Source: Priapulus caudatus (lineage: Eukaryota; Priapulida; Priapulimorpha; Priapulimorphida; Priapulidae). From it: 29,836 nt of DNA. Below, piece by piece: positions 18,401-27,497 of the stretch. Where the stretch lies: assembly GCF_000485595.1 (NCBI RefSeq), contig NW_014578326.1, positions 2,134 through 31,969 of the forward strand. The letters are read 5' to 3'. Within the stretch, counting starts at the first letter, position 1. Each line of letters opens with the position of its first letter. Under the pieces are notes generated by a model. The model was not told the origin of the DNA. It did not search any database and saw nothing but the letters and a program-made list of their open reading frames with translations. A program made the position numbers and the translations under genes.

Positions 18401-20172
18401 TCAAACATTGACTGCATAATCTCATCCCTAATGCCCTCTACGCTACCCGGACCTACCCGCTTATGAGTTGATGCCCTCCTATGTAATCCCATAGCCCCAC
18501 GGCGTGGGCGCTACATTGGGAACAACTGAATATAGCTGATATCAAATTATGCGCACGCAAGTGCTAGTGCTGCTGCTACTACTGCTACTGCTGCTACTAC
18601 TGCTGCTGCTACTGCTGCCACCGCCGCTGGTGGCTGAATGTGGAGATGGCTACATATGAAGAATCTCTGCTCCAGACGAAGATCGGGATATCTCATGTAA
18701 TTACGTATGTAGCGTGGTGAGAACTCCGGCTAGAGCTGAGCTATGCCTGCTACACGGAGTGCGACAATATAACTAACTAATGTGTGGCAGACATCCAAGC
18801 GTTGATGATACCCTTGTCGCTTCAAATACACGCAAGTTGATCTGACCAGAGTCACATAATTACAAAGACGTGGTAATTGTCGCACGAGTGGCTTATGGCA
18901 TGACAGATATTTTATTCGCGGACTATTTTAGTAGCGTGGAAAGCAAAACACTATCCCGGTAAAAAAAACTGGCAGTTAATTATATCTGTAGGCATATCGC
19001 GTACTAAATACGAAAATGAGAAAGCGGGAAGAGTCACGTTGCAGGCAGGTTCGCGTGCGTGTGTGAGGGATTGAAGAATGGATATTCTAAACATAACGCT
19101 ATAATATATTATCAAGAGTTCATAATAGAACATTTTTATTATGGACTCTTGATATTATGTGAATGAATGTGATAGCGAGTAACTAGTGAAAGGATCGAGA
19201 TAAACACACATACAGAGAGAGAGGGGGCAGAGAAAGAGAGAAATAAAGAAAGGAAAATAGACAGACAGAGATAGGGAGGCAGTCAGAGAGGGAGAGAGAG
19301 ATAGATAGAGGGAGAGCTGAGGGGAGAGAGTGAGAGATAGATAGATAGAGAGAGAGAGAGCGAGAGAGAGAGAGAGAGGAGGGAGTGAGGGAGGGAGAGA
19401 GAGAGAGGAGAGGCCCGTGAGTAAAATTCGGTGGTGGTTCGATGACTGGCTGGACAGAAAGTGTATAGCTGGAATTATCAAATGGTCGGATACAACTGCG
19501 TTATTAGGCGCGTTCACACACAAGAAAAACCGCGCTGCTCAGCCCGCTAATAGCGGGGATAATAGTGAGCGAATTGTGTCGTTGTTCACACAGGCGAATA
19601 TCTCGCTAATCGCCGCGGTGCAAATATCACGCCGCGGTGCAAATAAGCACGCTGATTCCAAATTAGTGCATTCGGAAGTATTCTTTGCAGCGCGCTATTT
19701 TGAGCGCGATTTAGTGAGCTAATTGCGTTCACACTTGTAAAAAAGCTCATTTTTTTGGAGCGGGCTGCAAAAACCGGGTTTTGCAGCCCGCTAATTCGCG
19801 CCAGTGTGAACGCACCTATTATAGGCGACTGGAGGTTAAGGTTTCTTAGAAAGGAAGCACAATGGCAGATGACGAGTGCGAGACACAAGACGAAAGAGGC
19901 AGTGTAAGAGGGGAAGAAAGTGGTGGCAATGATGGGAGAACCCGCGTTGAACACGAGTGGTTAGAAGTATCGAAGAAGAATAGATGAGAAGAATTATGAC
20001 TGCTAGGCACGCTAGTGAAGACACTGTGATGAAATAGGGGGACAGAAATGAACACATGCGCTTGTGTTAGGTATTAATCCGACTCCAGCGATTTGTTGAT
20101 GCGAATTCTACACGGCTGTTGCTCGTACTTACCCACGTAGAGGCTGGCTGCGATTAGAAGGATCTTCATCAT
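13717..20172 (-). CDS. CDA: Secreted chitin deacetylase (serpentine/vermiform type), probably catalytically altered
   Basis: Seven coding exons: 20172-20133, 17612-17474, 17140-17007, 16393-16261, 15736-15601, 15117-14957 and 14542-13717. They total 1569 bases and encode 522 residues plus TAA. Domain order: signal peptide (1-17), CBM14 (Cys33, 46, 52, 62, 75, 86), LDLa (about 111-141, ending DGIVHCLDESDEQGC), CE4 esterase (about 170-455) and a cysteine-rich tail. This architecture and length match insect CDA1/CDA2, extracellular enzymes that deacetylate cuticular and tracheal chitin. Fold landmarks are clear (NGCPITGTFFVSH, PPLWPYTFDYK, YFVTYSQALEWM). The active-site motifs are not standard: TFDD reads GWDE (178-181), HSxxH reads HSISK (245-249), RxP[YF] reads RAAY (290-293) and the motif 5 FH reads LR (410-411). 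I infer reduced or absent deacetylase activity with chitin binding retained. Two N-glycosylation sequons (N368, N487) fit secretion. Confidence 0.9.
14755..14840. repeat. CA and CCA microsatellites in intron 6
   Basis: (CA)n followed by (CCA)n and C-rich sequence, within the deacetylase intron 14543-14956. Confidence 0.85.
14957..15117 (-). CDS. CDA: Deacetylase exon 6: CE4 core strand and motif 2 start
   Basis: A 161-base exon between acceptor CGCTTGCAG and donor ATCAG|GTAGGT, starting in phase 0 and ending in phase 2. It encodes residues 195-247 and contains NGCPITGTFFVSH (212-224), which is diagnostic for animal chitin deacetylases, and the first His (245) of the HSxxH motif at its end. 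Confidence 0.9.
15358..15540. repeat. TG/CGTG microsatellite between X-box-like direct repeats (intron 5)
   Basis: A (TG)n/(CGTG)n tract at about 15400-15494 is bracketed by TTACCATGGTGACAAC at about 15358 and 15519. The word resembles an RFX X-box (GTTACC-AT-GGTGAC). Confidence 0.7.
15601..15736 (-). CDS. CDA: Deacetylase exon 5: entry to CE4 domain with altered motif 1
   Basis: A 136-base exon between acceptor CCCCGTGTAG and donor CAG|GTATGT, encoding residues 150-194. It opens with the cysteine-rich linker CRLPDCKCADTQIPGG and then IPQMVLIGWDEAL. Family members normally read ITFDDA at the last position. Asp180, the expected catalytic base, is kept, while the expected metal-binding Asp is Glu181. 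Confidence 0.9.
16261..16393 (-). CDS. CDA: Deacetylase exon 4: LDL-receptor class A domain, GC donor
   Basis: A 133-base exon after acceptor CAATTGCAG, encoding residues 106-148. Cys113, 126, 132 and 141 with IPYKGVCDG and CLDESDE form the calcium-binding half of an LDLa module; the first cysteines of a full six-cysteine module are not obvious. The donor is AACAG|GCAAGT, a GC donor with otherwise ideal consensus, and using it keeps the downstream frame. Confidence 0.88.
16800..16930 (+). promoter_or_regulatory. Three CTCF-like motifs in intron 3
   Basis: CAGGTGGCGCCACTT (16800), CCAGGGGGCGCCACTT (16865) and GTCAGGGCGCCACTT (16916) lie in the same orientation, with GGCGCCACTT starting at 16805, 16871 and 16921. 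The first two match the conserved CTCF core CAG[GA][TG]GGCGC closely. The first two copies also share a following CGATGTATATC-like segment, so they arose by local duplication. Confidence 0.5.
17007..17140 (-). CDS. CDA: Deacetylase exon 3: second half of CBM14
   Basis: A 134-base exon between acceptor TTCTATTCCGTCAG and donor AACA|GTGAGT, encoding residues 61-104. It carries Cys62, 75 and 86 of the six-cysteine peritrophin-type chitin-binding domain and the IW (67-68) that usually precedes the fifth cysteine, then a Pro/Leu-rich linker. Confidence 0.9.
17302..17468. repeat. CT, TA and TG/CG microsatellites in intron 2
   Basis: Adjacent (CT)n, (TA)n and (TG)n/(CGTG)n tracts fill the start of intron 2, reaching to within a few bases of the donor of exon 2. 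Length changes here could affect splicing. Confidence 0.85.
17474..17612 (-). CDS. CDA: Deacetylase exon 2: signal-peptide end and first half of CBM14
   Basis: A 139-base exon encoding residues 15-59. It supplies the last residues of the signal peptide and Cys33, 46 and 52 of CBM14 with the aromatic CQIFYIC core. Two acceptors nine bases apart (exon start 17612 or 17603) both keep frame; the upstream one yields the better hydrophobic core. The donor is ATCAG|GTAGGC. Confidence 0.9.
17734..17778. repeat. TA and GA microsatellite in intron 1
   Basis: About ten TA units followed by a short GA run. Confidence 0.9.
18168..18290. repeat. Five degenerate copies of ACAGGTTAGCCGCTATA
   Basis: Copies near 18176, 18193, 18224, 18254 and 18273 are unevenly spaced and partly mutated, within intron 1. 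They have no coding meaning. Confidence 0.6.
18563..18630. repeat. TGC/TAC trinucleotide repeat in intron 1
   Basis: Runs of CTGCTACTACTGCTG-type triplets, ending in CCGCCGCTGGTGG. Confidence 0.85.
19098..19157. repeat. AT-rich hairpin with CTCTTGATATTAT end
   Basis: Arms of about 22 bases (ATATTATCAAGAGTTCATAA and its near complement) flank a short loop in intron 1. CTCTTGATATTAT also borders the 829-bp foldback at 11694, suggesting related ends. Confidence 0.6.
19210..19412. repeat. GA-rich microsatellite region in intron 1
   Basis: A purine-rich tract of (GA)n, (GATA)n and (GGGA)n. The antisense Leu/Ser-rich open frame is a by-product. Confidence 0.9.
19502..19821. mobile_element. 310-bp MITE (GGYGCGTTCACAC ends) in intron 1
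   Basis: TATTA flanks both sides (19502-19506, 19817-19821). The terminal inverted repeats are GGCGCGTTCACAC on the left and GGTGCGTTCACAC on the minus strand at the right. The interior has a perfect 14-base-arm hairpin (AGCGGGCTGCAAAA, near 19762-19795) and two copies of CGCCGCGGTGCAAATA. The ends recall PIF/Harbinger-like elements, although those usually duplicate three bases (TWA). It has no transposase. Confidence 0.75.
20133..20172 (-). CDS. CDA: Deacetylase exon 1: start codon and signal-peptide core
   Basis: Encodes MMKILLIAASLYV plus one base, ending at donor GTGG|GTAAGT. Two ATGs are adjacent; either gives a good signal peptide and I use the first. The TATA box and predicted start lie just upstream, which supports this as the true first exon. 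Confidence 0.88.
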
Positions 20173-20209
20173 GTTAGAAGATGAGGGAGGCTGCGGACGT
20201 AAGACACGA

Positions 20210-20241
20210 TGCCGGTGGTGCGACGGCCGACGTCTTATATA
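20210..20241 (-). promoter_or_regulatory. Deacetylase core promoter: TATA box and CA initiator
   Basis: TATATAAG on the minus strand (20241-20234) is followed 31 bases later by a CA dinucleotide with A at 20210, the expected transcription start. This leaves a 5' UTR of about 38 bases before the ATG at 20172. Confidence 0.7.
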
Positions 20242-21240
20242 TGCTAGCTGCTCTCGTCTGCTCCCATTCCACCTGATCGTAACTCTCGCTCCCCGTTGGT
20301 CGTCGACGTCTCTGAATCCGGTACTACCCCCACCACCCCCCCACCCCCCCGCCGCCGCCAGCCACATCAGCGCACCTCCGCGTGCGCATGCCCAGATAGC
20401 CGACGAGTCGCTTCTACGCGAATGTATTTTTGATTATTTTCTTCTTTTGAATTGTTGCCAAAGGTTGCCGACAAATGAGTCGACGGATGACGAAGTACGG
20501 GCGCGGGCGACAGTGCGTGCGGTGTCGGTGTGACTGGCGGGGGGGCGGGGGTAGTTTATCACACACAGACTTATAGTTTAGGATTACAACATCGCGGGCG
20601 CGCGATCTCATTGTAGAGTGCGATCGTTTATTACGCTAAAGTAGGCTAGCGGAACCTAAGGTGTGCGTGTATATGCGTGCGTGCGTGTGTGTACGTGAGT
20701 GTACGTGAGTTTGTTGCAGAACATAACATAACTATTTATTATCTCATTTATTTAATATTGCTTCTCTTACCCATCGACTCTTTAGAGTTAGAAGAAAGAA
20801 ATGAGTGCCAGAACCAACCACAAGTACCCACATCTCCTGCCCCACACGCGAGCACGCACGCACATGCACGCACGCACGCACTCTCGACAGGTAAAGCATA
20901 CGTTCACGGAGGGAGGGGAGAAGAACTACGTTTGTAAATTCCCCACTTCCAGGCCCTTCTTATACCTGAAGTGGCACTTTCTTGATATCTCGCGTGCAGT
21001 TTGCAACACGTACTTAATTTTAGATATGTGAAAAGAAGTTTTAGAGTATTGTGCGGTATTTTGTATCCGGTTATTGCGCGCACGTCGCTGCATATGAATA
21101 AGAGAAGCATCTATCGTAAGGACAGGTTTAACCTTGATAATACACTTGTTCGTGCGTGTACGTGCGCATTTGAACACCGATTAACAATAACATATTCCGT
21201 AGGAATGGTAACACGATAGATCCTACTGTGCGAATTAAAG
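20242..21240. other. Non-coding stretch upstream of the deacetylase
   Basis: No gene recognised. It contains C-rich tracts at 20328-20350, a TG/CGTG run near 20672-20705 and a CGCACGCA run near 20845-20880. Distal regulatory sequence for the deacetylase may lie here, but no specific site is supported. Confidence 0.4.
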
Positions 21241-21245
21241 AAGGC

Positions 21246-21289
<44 letters not shown>

Positions 21290-21655
21290 AAAAGAGAGAG
21301 AGAGAGAGAGACTATGAGGAGGAGATGGGGGGGTTGAATGGGACGTGAATGCGAGTAAACGAGAAACAAAGGGAGAGAGATACACGGGGAGACAGACAGA
21401 GCAGGAGAAAGGCGGAGAAAGGAGAAGTAGCGGTAAGAAGGGAGAGGCGAATGTAAGGAAGCTTAAAACGGTGAGAGCGATATATAGACATAGAAAGAGA
21501 GAAGGGGAGGGAGGGAGAGAGAAGGAGAACGTGAGGTAAGAAGAAATTGAGGGTGAAATGGAGAGAGACCGCGGGAGAGGGAGGGAGGGCGAGAGAGGTG
21601 GAGATGAAGAGAGACAGAGGAGGTGGGAGGAAGAGAGAGAGAGCGTTTGTAGGAG
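21241..21655. repeat. GA-rich microsatellite region
   Basis: Long (GA)n runs grading into GGGA and GAAA. The 210-codon antisense Ser/Leu/Pro frame across it is low-complexity. Confidence 0.9.
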
Positions 21656-21845
21656 TTGAGCGTATGTCTGGCGGTTAACTCTTTCGTTGTCAAGTTCGTT
21701 TGCACATGTGATGATGTAACAGGGGCAGGGTGAGGGCGGCGCTCGCACGTGCGTGCGCATGTAGCGTTAAGCAGGCAGCCAGACCACGCGCCACGCGTCT
21801 GCTGCCGTGCGCGCTACCTCTCCCACATCTTCCCATCGTCGGCAG

Positions 21846-21947
21846 CGGCAGCCTCCGCCACAGCGTCGGCAGCAGGAGCAGCTGCCGCACCGGTGGCATT
21901 ACTACCACCAGCAGCAGCAGCGGCGGCGGCGGCGGAAGCGTCGGCAG
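21846..21947 (+). CDS. Weak candidate exon with Gln/Arg-rich frame
   Basis: A 102-base stretch between an acceptor-like pyrimidine tract (tcttcccatcgtcggcag) and a donor-like CAG|GTATGC. It is an exact multiple of three and open in more than one frame, one reading RWHYYHQQQQRRRRR. The composition is a CAG/CGG trinucleotide repeat, so this may be only a simple-sequence tract. No homology recognised. Confidence 0.15.
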
Positions 21948-21989
21948 GTATGCCCGTAGTCTTGTGGTCAGTGTCGCCAGGGTCGTGTA

Positions 21990-22670
21990 GATGTACGACT
22001 GTGTCGGTTGAGCAGGAACAAGGAAGTTATACGGGCAATCAAGTTACTTCTATACATACATGCGTGCGTGCGTGACACCTATTCTCGTCGAAGTGATGCG
22101 GAGTTTATAGGATGGTTGGCGAGCGCTATAGTGCGTGCAGCTCCCGTATAGGTATTCTTCACACCTGCGTGCGATTCCCTCCGTAGCAACCTATGAGTAT
22201 GGACCAGCCTCATTCTCACAGCATCACTGTTCCTCTCCTTTATTCCCCCGCGACAAACATCCCCGATTGCCATATAGGTTTGTCCCGTTTATTACCTGTA
22301 CAACCTTGATTGGTCGCACCGATTTTTTAGTATGGCCCAAGAACTATTTATACTTACATGTTTGCGAGCGAATGCTAAGGTCGTCGTAATAAAGTATGCA
22401 GGAGTAAACGTATTCCCCCTGAGCGTAGTACCGATAGTTATTGTTCCGTCGTGTCACACTACGGAGCACTCGTCGTAGTGATGTTGCCCCACCCGCGAAA
22501 ATAACCTGAGGCGAAAGAAATGCCACGGAGAGTTTACGCTTTCGTAGGTACGTGCTAGCGGGTGTTGTTGTGGGTGCGTCGCTGCATGTTTGCGCGCGGT
22601 TATACTAGGCGGCTCTGTTAAGATAAGGCTCTCGGCTCCTCTCTCGCCCTTCCCCCGCCGCCGAAGGTCA
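21990..22670. other. Non-coding stretch
   Basis: No gene or repeat of note apart from a short TGCGTGCG run at about 22060. Confidence 0.4.
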
Positions 22671-22671
22671 C

Positions 22672-22932
22672 GGGGCGGCCTCTCTCTTTCTCTCTCTCTC
22701 TATCTGACGTTCCTGCTCGGTCGTCCCGACCAGCAACTGGGGCAAGGACTCTGTCGCGAGCAATTATAGGAAACTGTTGTAGCGATTGTCGTGATGACAC
22801 GGCGGGCTCGTGGTGGCTGGCAGGATGGTTGGCTGGCTGGCAGCGCTCCCCGCTATCCACGCCTGGAGCAACATTAGTTTACAACCGTTTACACACGCAC
22901 ATACGCGCACTCTCTCTCTCTCCCTCCCTCCT

Positions 22933-22985
<53 letters not shown>

Positions 22986-23045
22986 CTCGTTCTCTTTCTC
23001 CTTTTCACTCTCTTCCTCGCTCTTTCTCTTTCTTTCTCCATCTCT
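22672..23045. repeat. CT-rich microsatellites
   Basis: (CT)n at 22678-22702 and a long, nearly pure (CT)n at about 22911-22983 grading into TTTCTC. Long open frames on both strands are by-products. Confidence 0.9.
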
Positions 23046-25240
23046 TTGGGTTAATCTGGTCGTTTCGCGCGGCATAAGATAATAGCGCTAACAATAGATG
23101 CAGCTAATGGCTTCGCAATCGTTGCCAATTTAGCATCATCATCATCGTCATCACCACCAGCACCGGGCAGGGCTGCGGCGGAGGCTGCGAATAAACATGA
23201 TGCCGTCATTGTTACGGTTTGTAATGAACCCATTCCCGGCGCTCAGGAACAATGCTTTGCGTTAACTACCGTGCCGCCATGCACGGAACGCACGCTGATA
23301 CAAGGAAAGTGTGTCGCACACTGCCCCGCCGCGATGTCATAATGGTCCCGTCGTGAATCGGATATATCATATATTATGATGACAGCGCGCCGTAAATTTA
23401 ACCTGCCGCCATCCTCGCTTCTCCCCGTCCACCACCCCCGCCCCGCCCCGGTCCTCTTACCCCGGCCCCGTAAGATTTACGACAACTAGGCCTACGCGAA
23501 CTCGCATATGTTACTAAGTCCGCGACGAAGGGTCGTAAATAACAATACAAACAAACAAACAAACAAACGGCGCGCTGCTGTCATATATATTATTGTCACA
23601 ATAAAATGGTGTTAAACTCGATTCCCGCTCTGCCGTCACAAAGGCGCGACGTCTACTATTATGAGGTCGGTCTCGTGTGAGAGTGTATTAGCCCATTTGT
23701 CGACGAATTGTTCAATTTGTTGCTACCGACGATCAGAGCAGCTTATAAGACCATTGTAAATTTATATGACCATTGCTTTCATATAAGCGATGATTGCTTG
23801 CATATAAGTGAACACTGCCTGCCCATATCAGTGACCAGTGCTTTGATATTTTCTGTGGTGTTCTCTTTGTCGTAGATCGGGTCCTTACGTCCTGCTCTAG
23901 TCCTTATTGAGTATACGCAAACGTCTGGTCCACTTTCAATATCTTACTCACTTCGCAGAACAATCTTACGTGGCTGACTCGGTGGCGTTTACCGAGCGTT
24001 CACATGACCCTGTTAACTACATATATATACTGGATGGACTTTCGCTGCAGTATAAAGTGTATAGTAATTGAATTATTGTCCGGGGAGAGTCATTGTAAAC
24101 CCAGTCATCGCTAGATTGCGGCTTGAAGTGTTAATTCTGTAACCCATGACACGATCTACATTCTGATTTCTCTTTCACTCTCTCTGTATATGTGTAGGCC
24201 TATAGCCGTTTCAGTGACTGGTGACGGGGCACCGACGTCATTGGTCCCTCGTTAGTAGTCAGGCAGCAGTACGGACGTCACTGGTCTTTGTCATGTTGGT
24301 CAGCCTTTTGATATAGGTTACACGGTGAATTATTAATAACACGACGGTGGGTTATGATGCCATAACGATATGACGTGGGAATTTTTTGCCGACTACCTGG
24401 GTCATTTTTGAGAAACGTGAAAATTCGTCGAGATATTGGGGGGGGGTAGATGTGAGTGCGTGGAGGGTGGATTGAAACCCCGTGTGTGCCCCGCCAACAA
24501 AAGTCGGAGCAATTGCACTGCTAATTAATCAAAAAGAAATAGCGGCCTTGTCTCGCGAAAAGAAAGTTAAGAAACACCGTCTTTTGATACAACCGGTATT
24601 TATTTTCCGCATACCGGTAGAAGCATCGGCCAATCAAATTCATTGTTTCAAAAAGTGTGTTTACCAGCGCTAACTTTTCTCAAATGCGCGTTTTGATAGG
24701 TCCAAAATGGCATTGGTACTCTCCGAGTGGGTTCAATTCAATGGTAGTGTAGTTTGTGAGTATAACTATTTATAAACAATACACTTTGCATTCTGCATGC
24801 ATGCAGGATTTATGTGATTGATGTATTGATGATTTGATGTATGCATTATGCATGGATCAATTTGAAAAGTTTCCGATTAAAACTTGGGTATTTTGTCCTT
24901 TGTAAATTGTGAATAATTGTACCTCCAGAAGTCATCAGATGCGATCTCAGAGCCTCTAAATTGCAAAAATTTTCCAGGGGGAAGCCCCCTGCCCACGCGT
25001 CGAAGTCCTGAGCCGACCCTCTTTCACACCAACCCCCAAGACGACTTCGGCATAATGTGTTCAGTTTTTTTCTAGGTCATTTATTCCCATGCCTGGGTTA
25101 TAGTCAGGTGTCGTTCAGGTATGTGCGTTCGCGTGTTCACAGTATATCACTTCCCACATAGATCTCAGTCTATGTCGCTAGCCTTCACTCCCTGATTTTT
25201 GTTCGCAAGATGACATTTGCTATATCAACGGTTCTTGTGC
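23046..25240. other. Long non-coding stretch with minor repeats
   Basis: No supported gene. It includes (CAAA)n near 23551-23569, a degenerate series of CATATAAG-like words at 23740-23840, a pair of GACGTCAYTGGTC words 40 bases apart (24234 and 24274), a G run at 24438 and a G/C hairpin block at 24973-24996. Confidence 0.45.
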
Positions 25241-25249
25241 GTCTAGCGC

Positions 25250-25345
25250 TTGCGTTCGCGTGTGCGGTTGCGTGCGTGCGTGTATGCGTGTGCGTGCTGA
25301 CATGTATGTGCGTGTGAGCGTGTGCGCGTGTGTGCGTGCGTTTTC
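25250..25345. repeat. TGCG/TG microsatellite
   Basis: Runs of CGTGCGTG and TGTGTGCG. Confidence 0.85.
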
Positions 25346-25974
25346 ATCGCATGAGTAATGTCGCGCTGGTACGTCGTTGCTTTGACAACGTGGTCGACGT
25401 GCGTGCACGCACAAATAATATGATTCCAGGAATCGCGTCCAGACGGTCAGCGCTAACCTATGTAACCACCCACCTGCTCCATAGTCGCCCAGCCTGTGTA
25501 ATCACCGCATTATAAACGCCTCTTTTGAGTGCCGTGCATAAATTAACTCACTATTACGTCGTAAACGGACGGTTCGACACAGGCGGCAGGTACGTGACGC
25601 CGCCTGCAGCTCAGCATTCCAGCGCCCCGGGAGCCGAGAATGTGTTGTCGGGTGACAGCTCCGAATAACGGCCCGTTACGTCGTTTATGTCCGTTGGTGG
25701 CCCTGTTATGCGGTACCGTGTTATAGCTCGCAGAACATTAATTTTACATCAATGATTCCGTGCGCATCTGCGTTACAGATCTAAGGGTGTTATTCTAGGG
25801 TGTTGCCCCCAGTGTCCCCTTTTTACTGCTACTTGGGATGTTTCGCTGCTCGTAGTAAAACCTGACAGTTGTGATTTAATTTCGTGCTGCGTTAAGGTGA
25901 GCGTTAAGGTGAGCGCCGACGCGATCTGCATGTAGAATCACACTCGTCAGCTCTTATTTGTCGATGCATGCGTC
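25346..25974. other. Non-coding stretch
   Basis: No gene recognised. An interrupted inverted pair, ACGTCGTAAACGGAC at 25556 and CGTTACGTCGTTTATG at 25676, and a GGCGGCAGG/CGCCGCCTGC pair near 25582-25607, are the only structures noted. Confidence 0.4.
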
Positions 25975-26285
25975 TGTGGGTTGTCACATCTTTCGGTTTA
26001 TTGTCGCAGATTTCGGTGACCGCCACAGTGGGTTGTTTTTGGTTACAGATGTCTGTGGCTGCCTCAATGTATTGTTTGTGGTCACAGGTATCCGTGGCTG
26101 TCACAGCTTCTTGTTTGTGGTCATAGATGTCTATGCATGGCTGTCACAGTTTCTTGTTTGTGGTCACAGATGCCTGCGGCTGTCACAGTGTGGTGTTTGT
26201 GGTCACAGATATCTGTGGCTGTCACAGAGTGTGCTTTGTGACCACGTGTCTGTGGCTGTCACAGTTTCTTGGTTGCGGTCTTAGA
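25975..26285. repeat. 39-bp minisatellite (GTGGTCACAG...GGCTGTCACAG)
   Basis: About eight units, several exactly 39 bases, each with two CACAG boxes: TGTTTGTGGTCACAG and GTGGCTGTCACAG. One unit is 43 bases because of a 4-base insertion that breaks any frame. On the minus strand three neighbouring units are open as a 13-residue repeat around ATDICDHKQ, but the frame does not persist. Confidence 0.85.
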
Positions 26286-26559
26286 CTTGAGTTATGTTAC
26301 ATTATCATCGCATGTTTGTCACAGGAGTCGATGATATCACAGGTCTCGGTGTTTCGTCACGGGCAGCAAGTGTTTTCACAGCGACTGGTCGCATGTGGCA
26401 ATAGTTGTCAGAGAATAAATGAGGGGTTCGTGGGTTGGCGTTATCTTCCCTATCTCTGAGCTTCAGAGGTAGAATATCTCAATTAATGCAATGAATAGCG
26501 ATGCATTTTCAATGCTTTCACTCTTTGCGACCCGAATCGCATTGCTTGCACTCGTTTTC
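26286..26559. other. Non-coding stretch
   Basis: Nothing recognisable. It is the decaying edge of the 39-bp repeat followed by unique sequence. Confidence 0.35.
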
Positions 26560-26653
26560 CCCTACTGACGCTCATAGGGTCTATGTCCCCCAGGGTACTG
26601 CCGGAGGCCTGGAACGTACCCTGGGGGACATAGACCCTCTCAGCCCTACTGAC
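26560..26653. repeat. Perfect 23-bp-arm hairpin between direct repeats
   Basis: The arms 26576-26598 and 26616-26638 are exact reverse complements (AGGGTCTATGTCCCCCAGGG outermost) around a 17-base loop. CCCTACTGAC occurs on both sides (about 26559 and 26643). Confidence 0.85.
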
Positions 26654-26834
26654 CTACCTTTACACCGCCATGATGAGTCACGACCGTTAACATCAAGTAT
26701 ATTGTAGCGATGCAAAATTACGCGAGCGAAAGTTTATAGGGGGAGTTCGAATCATAAGCGAAGTGATCGTCCAAATTCACTCAATATAATAGGTACTAGA
26801 AGGCACCCGGTATTGTAATCTGTGTGAAGACAGG

Positions 26835-27300
26835 GTGTTATGAGGTTTAGGTTTTTGTAGACATTCACAGGAGAGGTGGCCAATATAATTATTCAGTAGC
26901 AACTCGGATATACGGTACTATGGTGTAGTGAAACGCATGCATAGATGGTGCAACCGGGAGAATTGGCGGTCGGACAGTAATAAGGGGGTCGCAATTGGCA
27001 ACCACAAATGCTGATCGATGCAACGTGACCACCCGACCGGTCAATGTCATGAACACAACCGAGAAGACAGATCTAAGATAGGGCCGGCCAATGCGCAAGA
27101 ACACGTGACCACCGAAAAGCCACGCCTGAGATATATATAAGGTAGAGGCCGGGAGAGGCCAGGGAAGATGTAGGAGGGGATAGATGTGTGAGAGGGGAGG
27201 AGAAAGTGAGTATAGAGAATACGGGTGGAAGATTGTTACTGTGCTGTGCATCAATAAAAGAACATTCTCCTGCACTAGCTTGTTCGCCTGTTACTAAACA
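26835..27300 (+). mobile_element. Possible solo LTR (TATA and poly(A) signal)
   Basis: TATATATAAGG at 27132 is followed about 120 bases later by AATAAA at 27253, then a short tail ending TAAACA at 27300. This is the U3-R-U5 layout of many LTR retrotransposon ends. The 5' boundary is uncertain (TGTTATG at about 26836 or TGTAGTG at about 26925), and no target duplication or coding region was found. A promoter with its own short transcript is an alternative. Confidence 0.3.
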
Positions 27301-27337
27301 GACTTCTTTTCCTCGTTACAATATGTGTAATAATTAA

Positions 27338-27352
27338 TCACACACGCACGCA

Positions 27353-27384
<32 letters not shown>

Positions 27385-27438
27385 CACACACACGCACGCA
27401 CGCGCACGCACGCACGCACACACACACACACACACGCA

Positions 27439-27470
<32 letters not shown>

Positions 27471-27497
27471 CACAAACACACAAACACACACACACAC
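27338..27497. repeat. CA/CGCA microsatellite
   Basis: Alternating blocks of (CGCA)n and (CA)n, with CAAACA near the end. Confidence 0.95.

Noticed and set aside
21128-21760. 210-codon Ser/Leu/Pro-rich minus-strand frame
   Set aside because: It is the antisense of a GA microsatellite, which is open in several frames because the repeat lacks stop codons.
26889-27275. 128-codon minus-strand frame
   Set aside because: It lies antisense to the TATA/AATAAA-bearing LTR-like sequence and has no domain.
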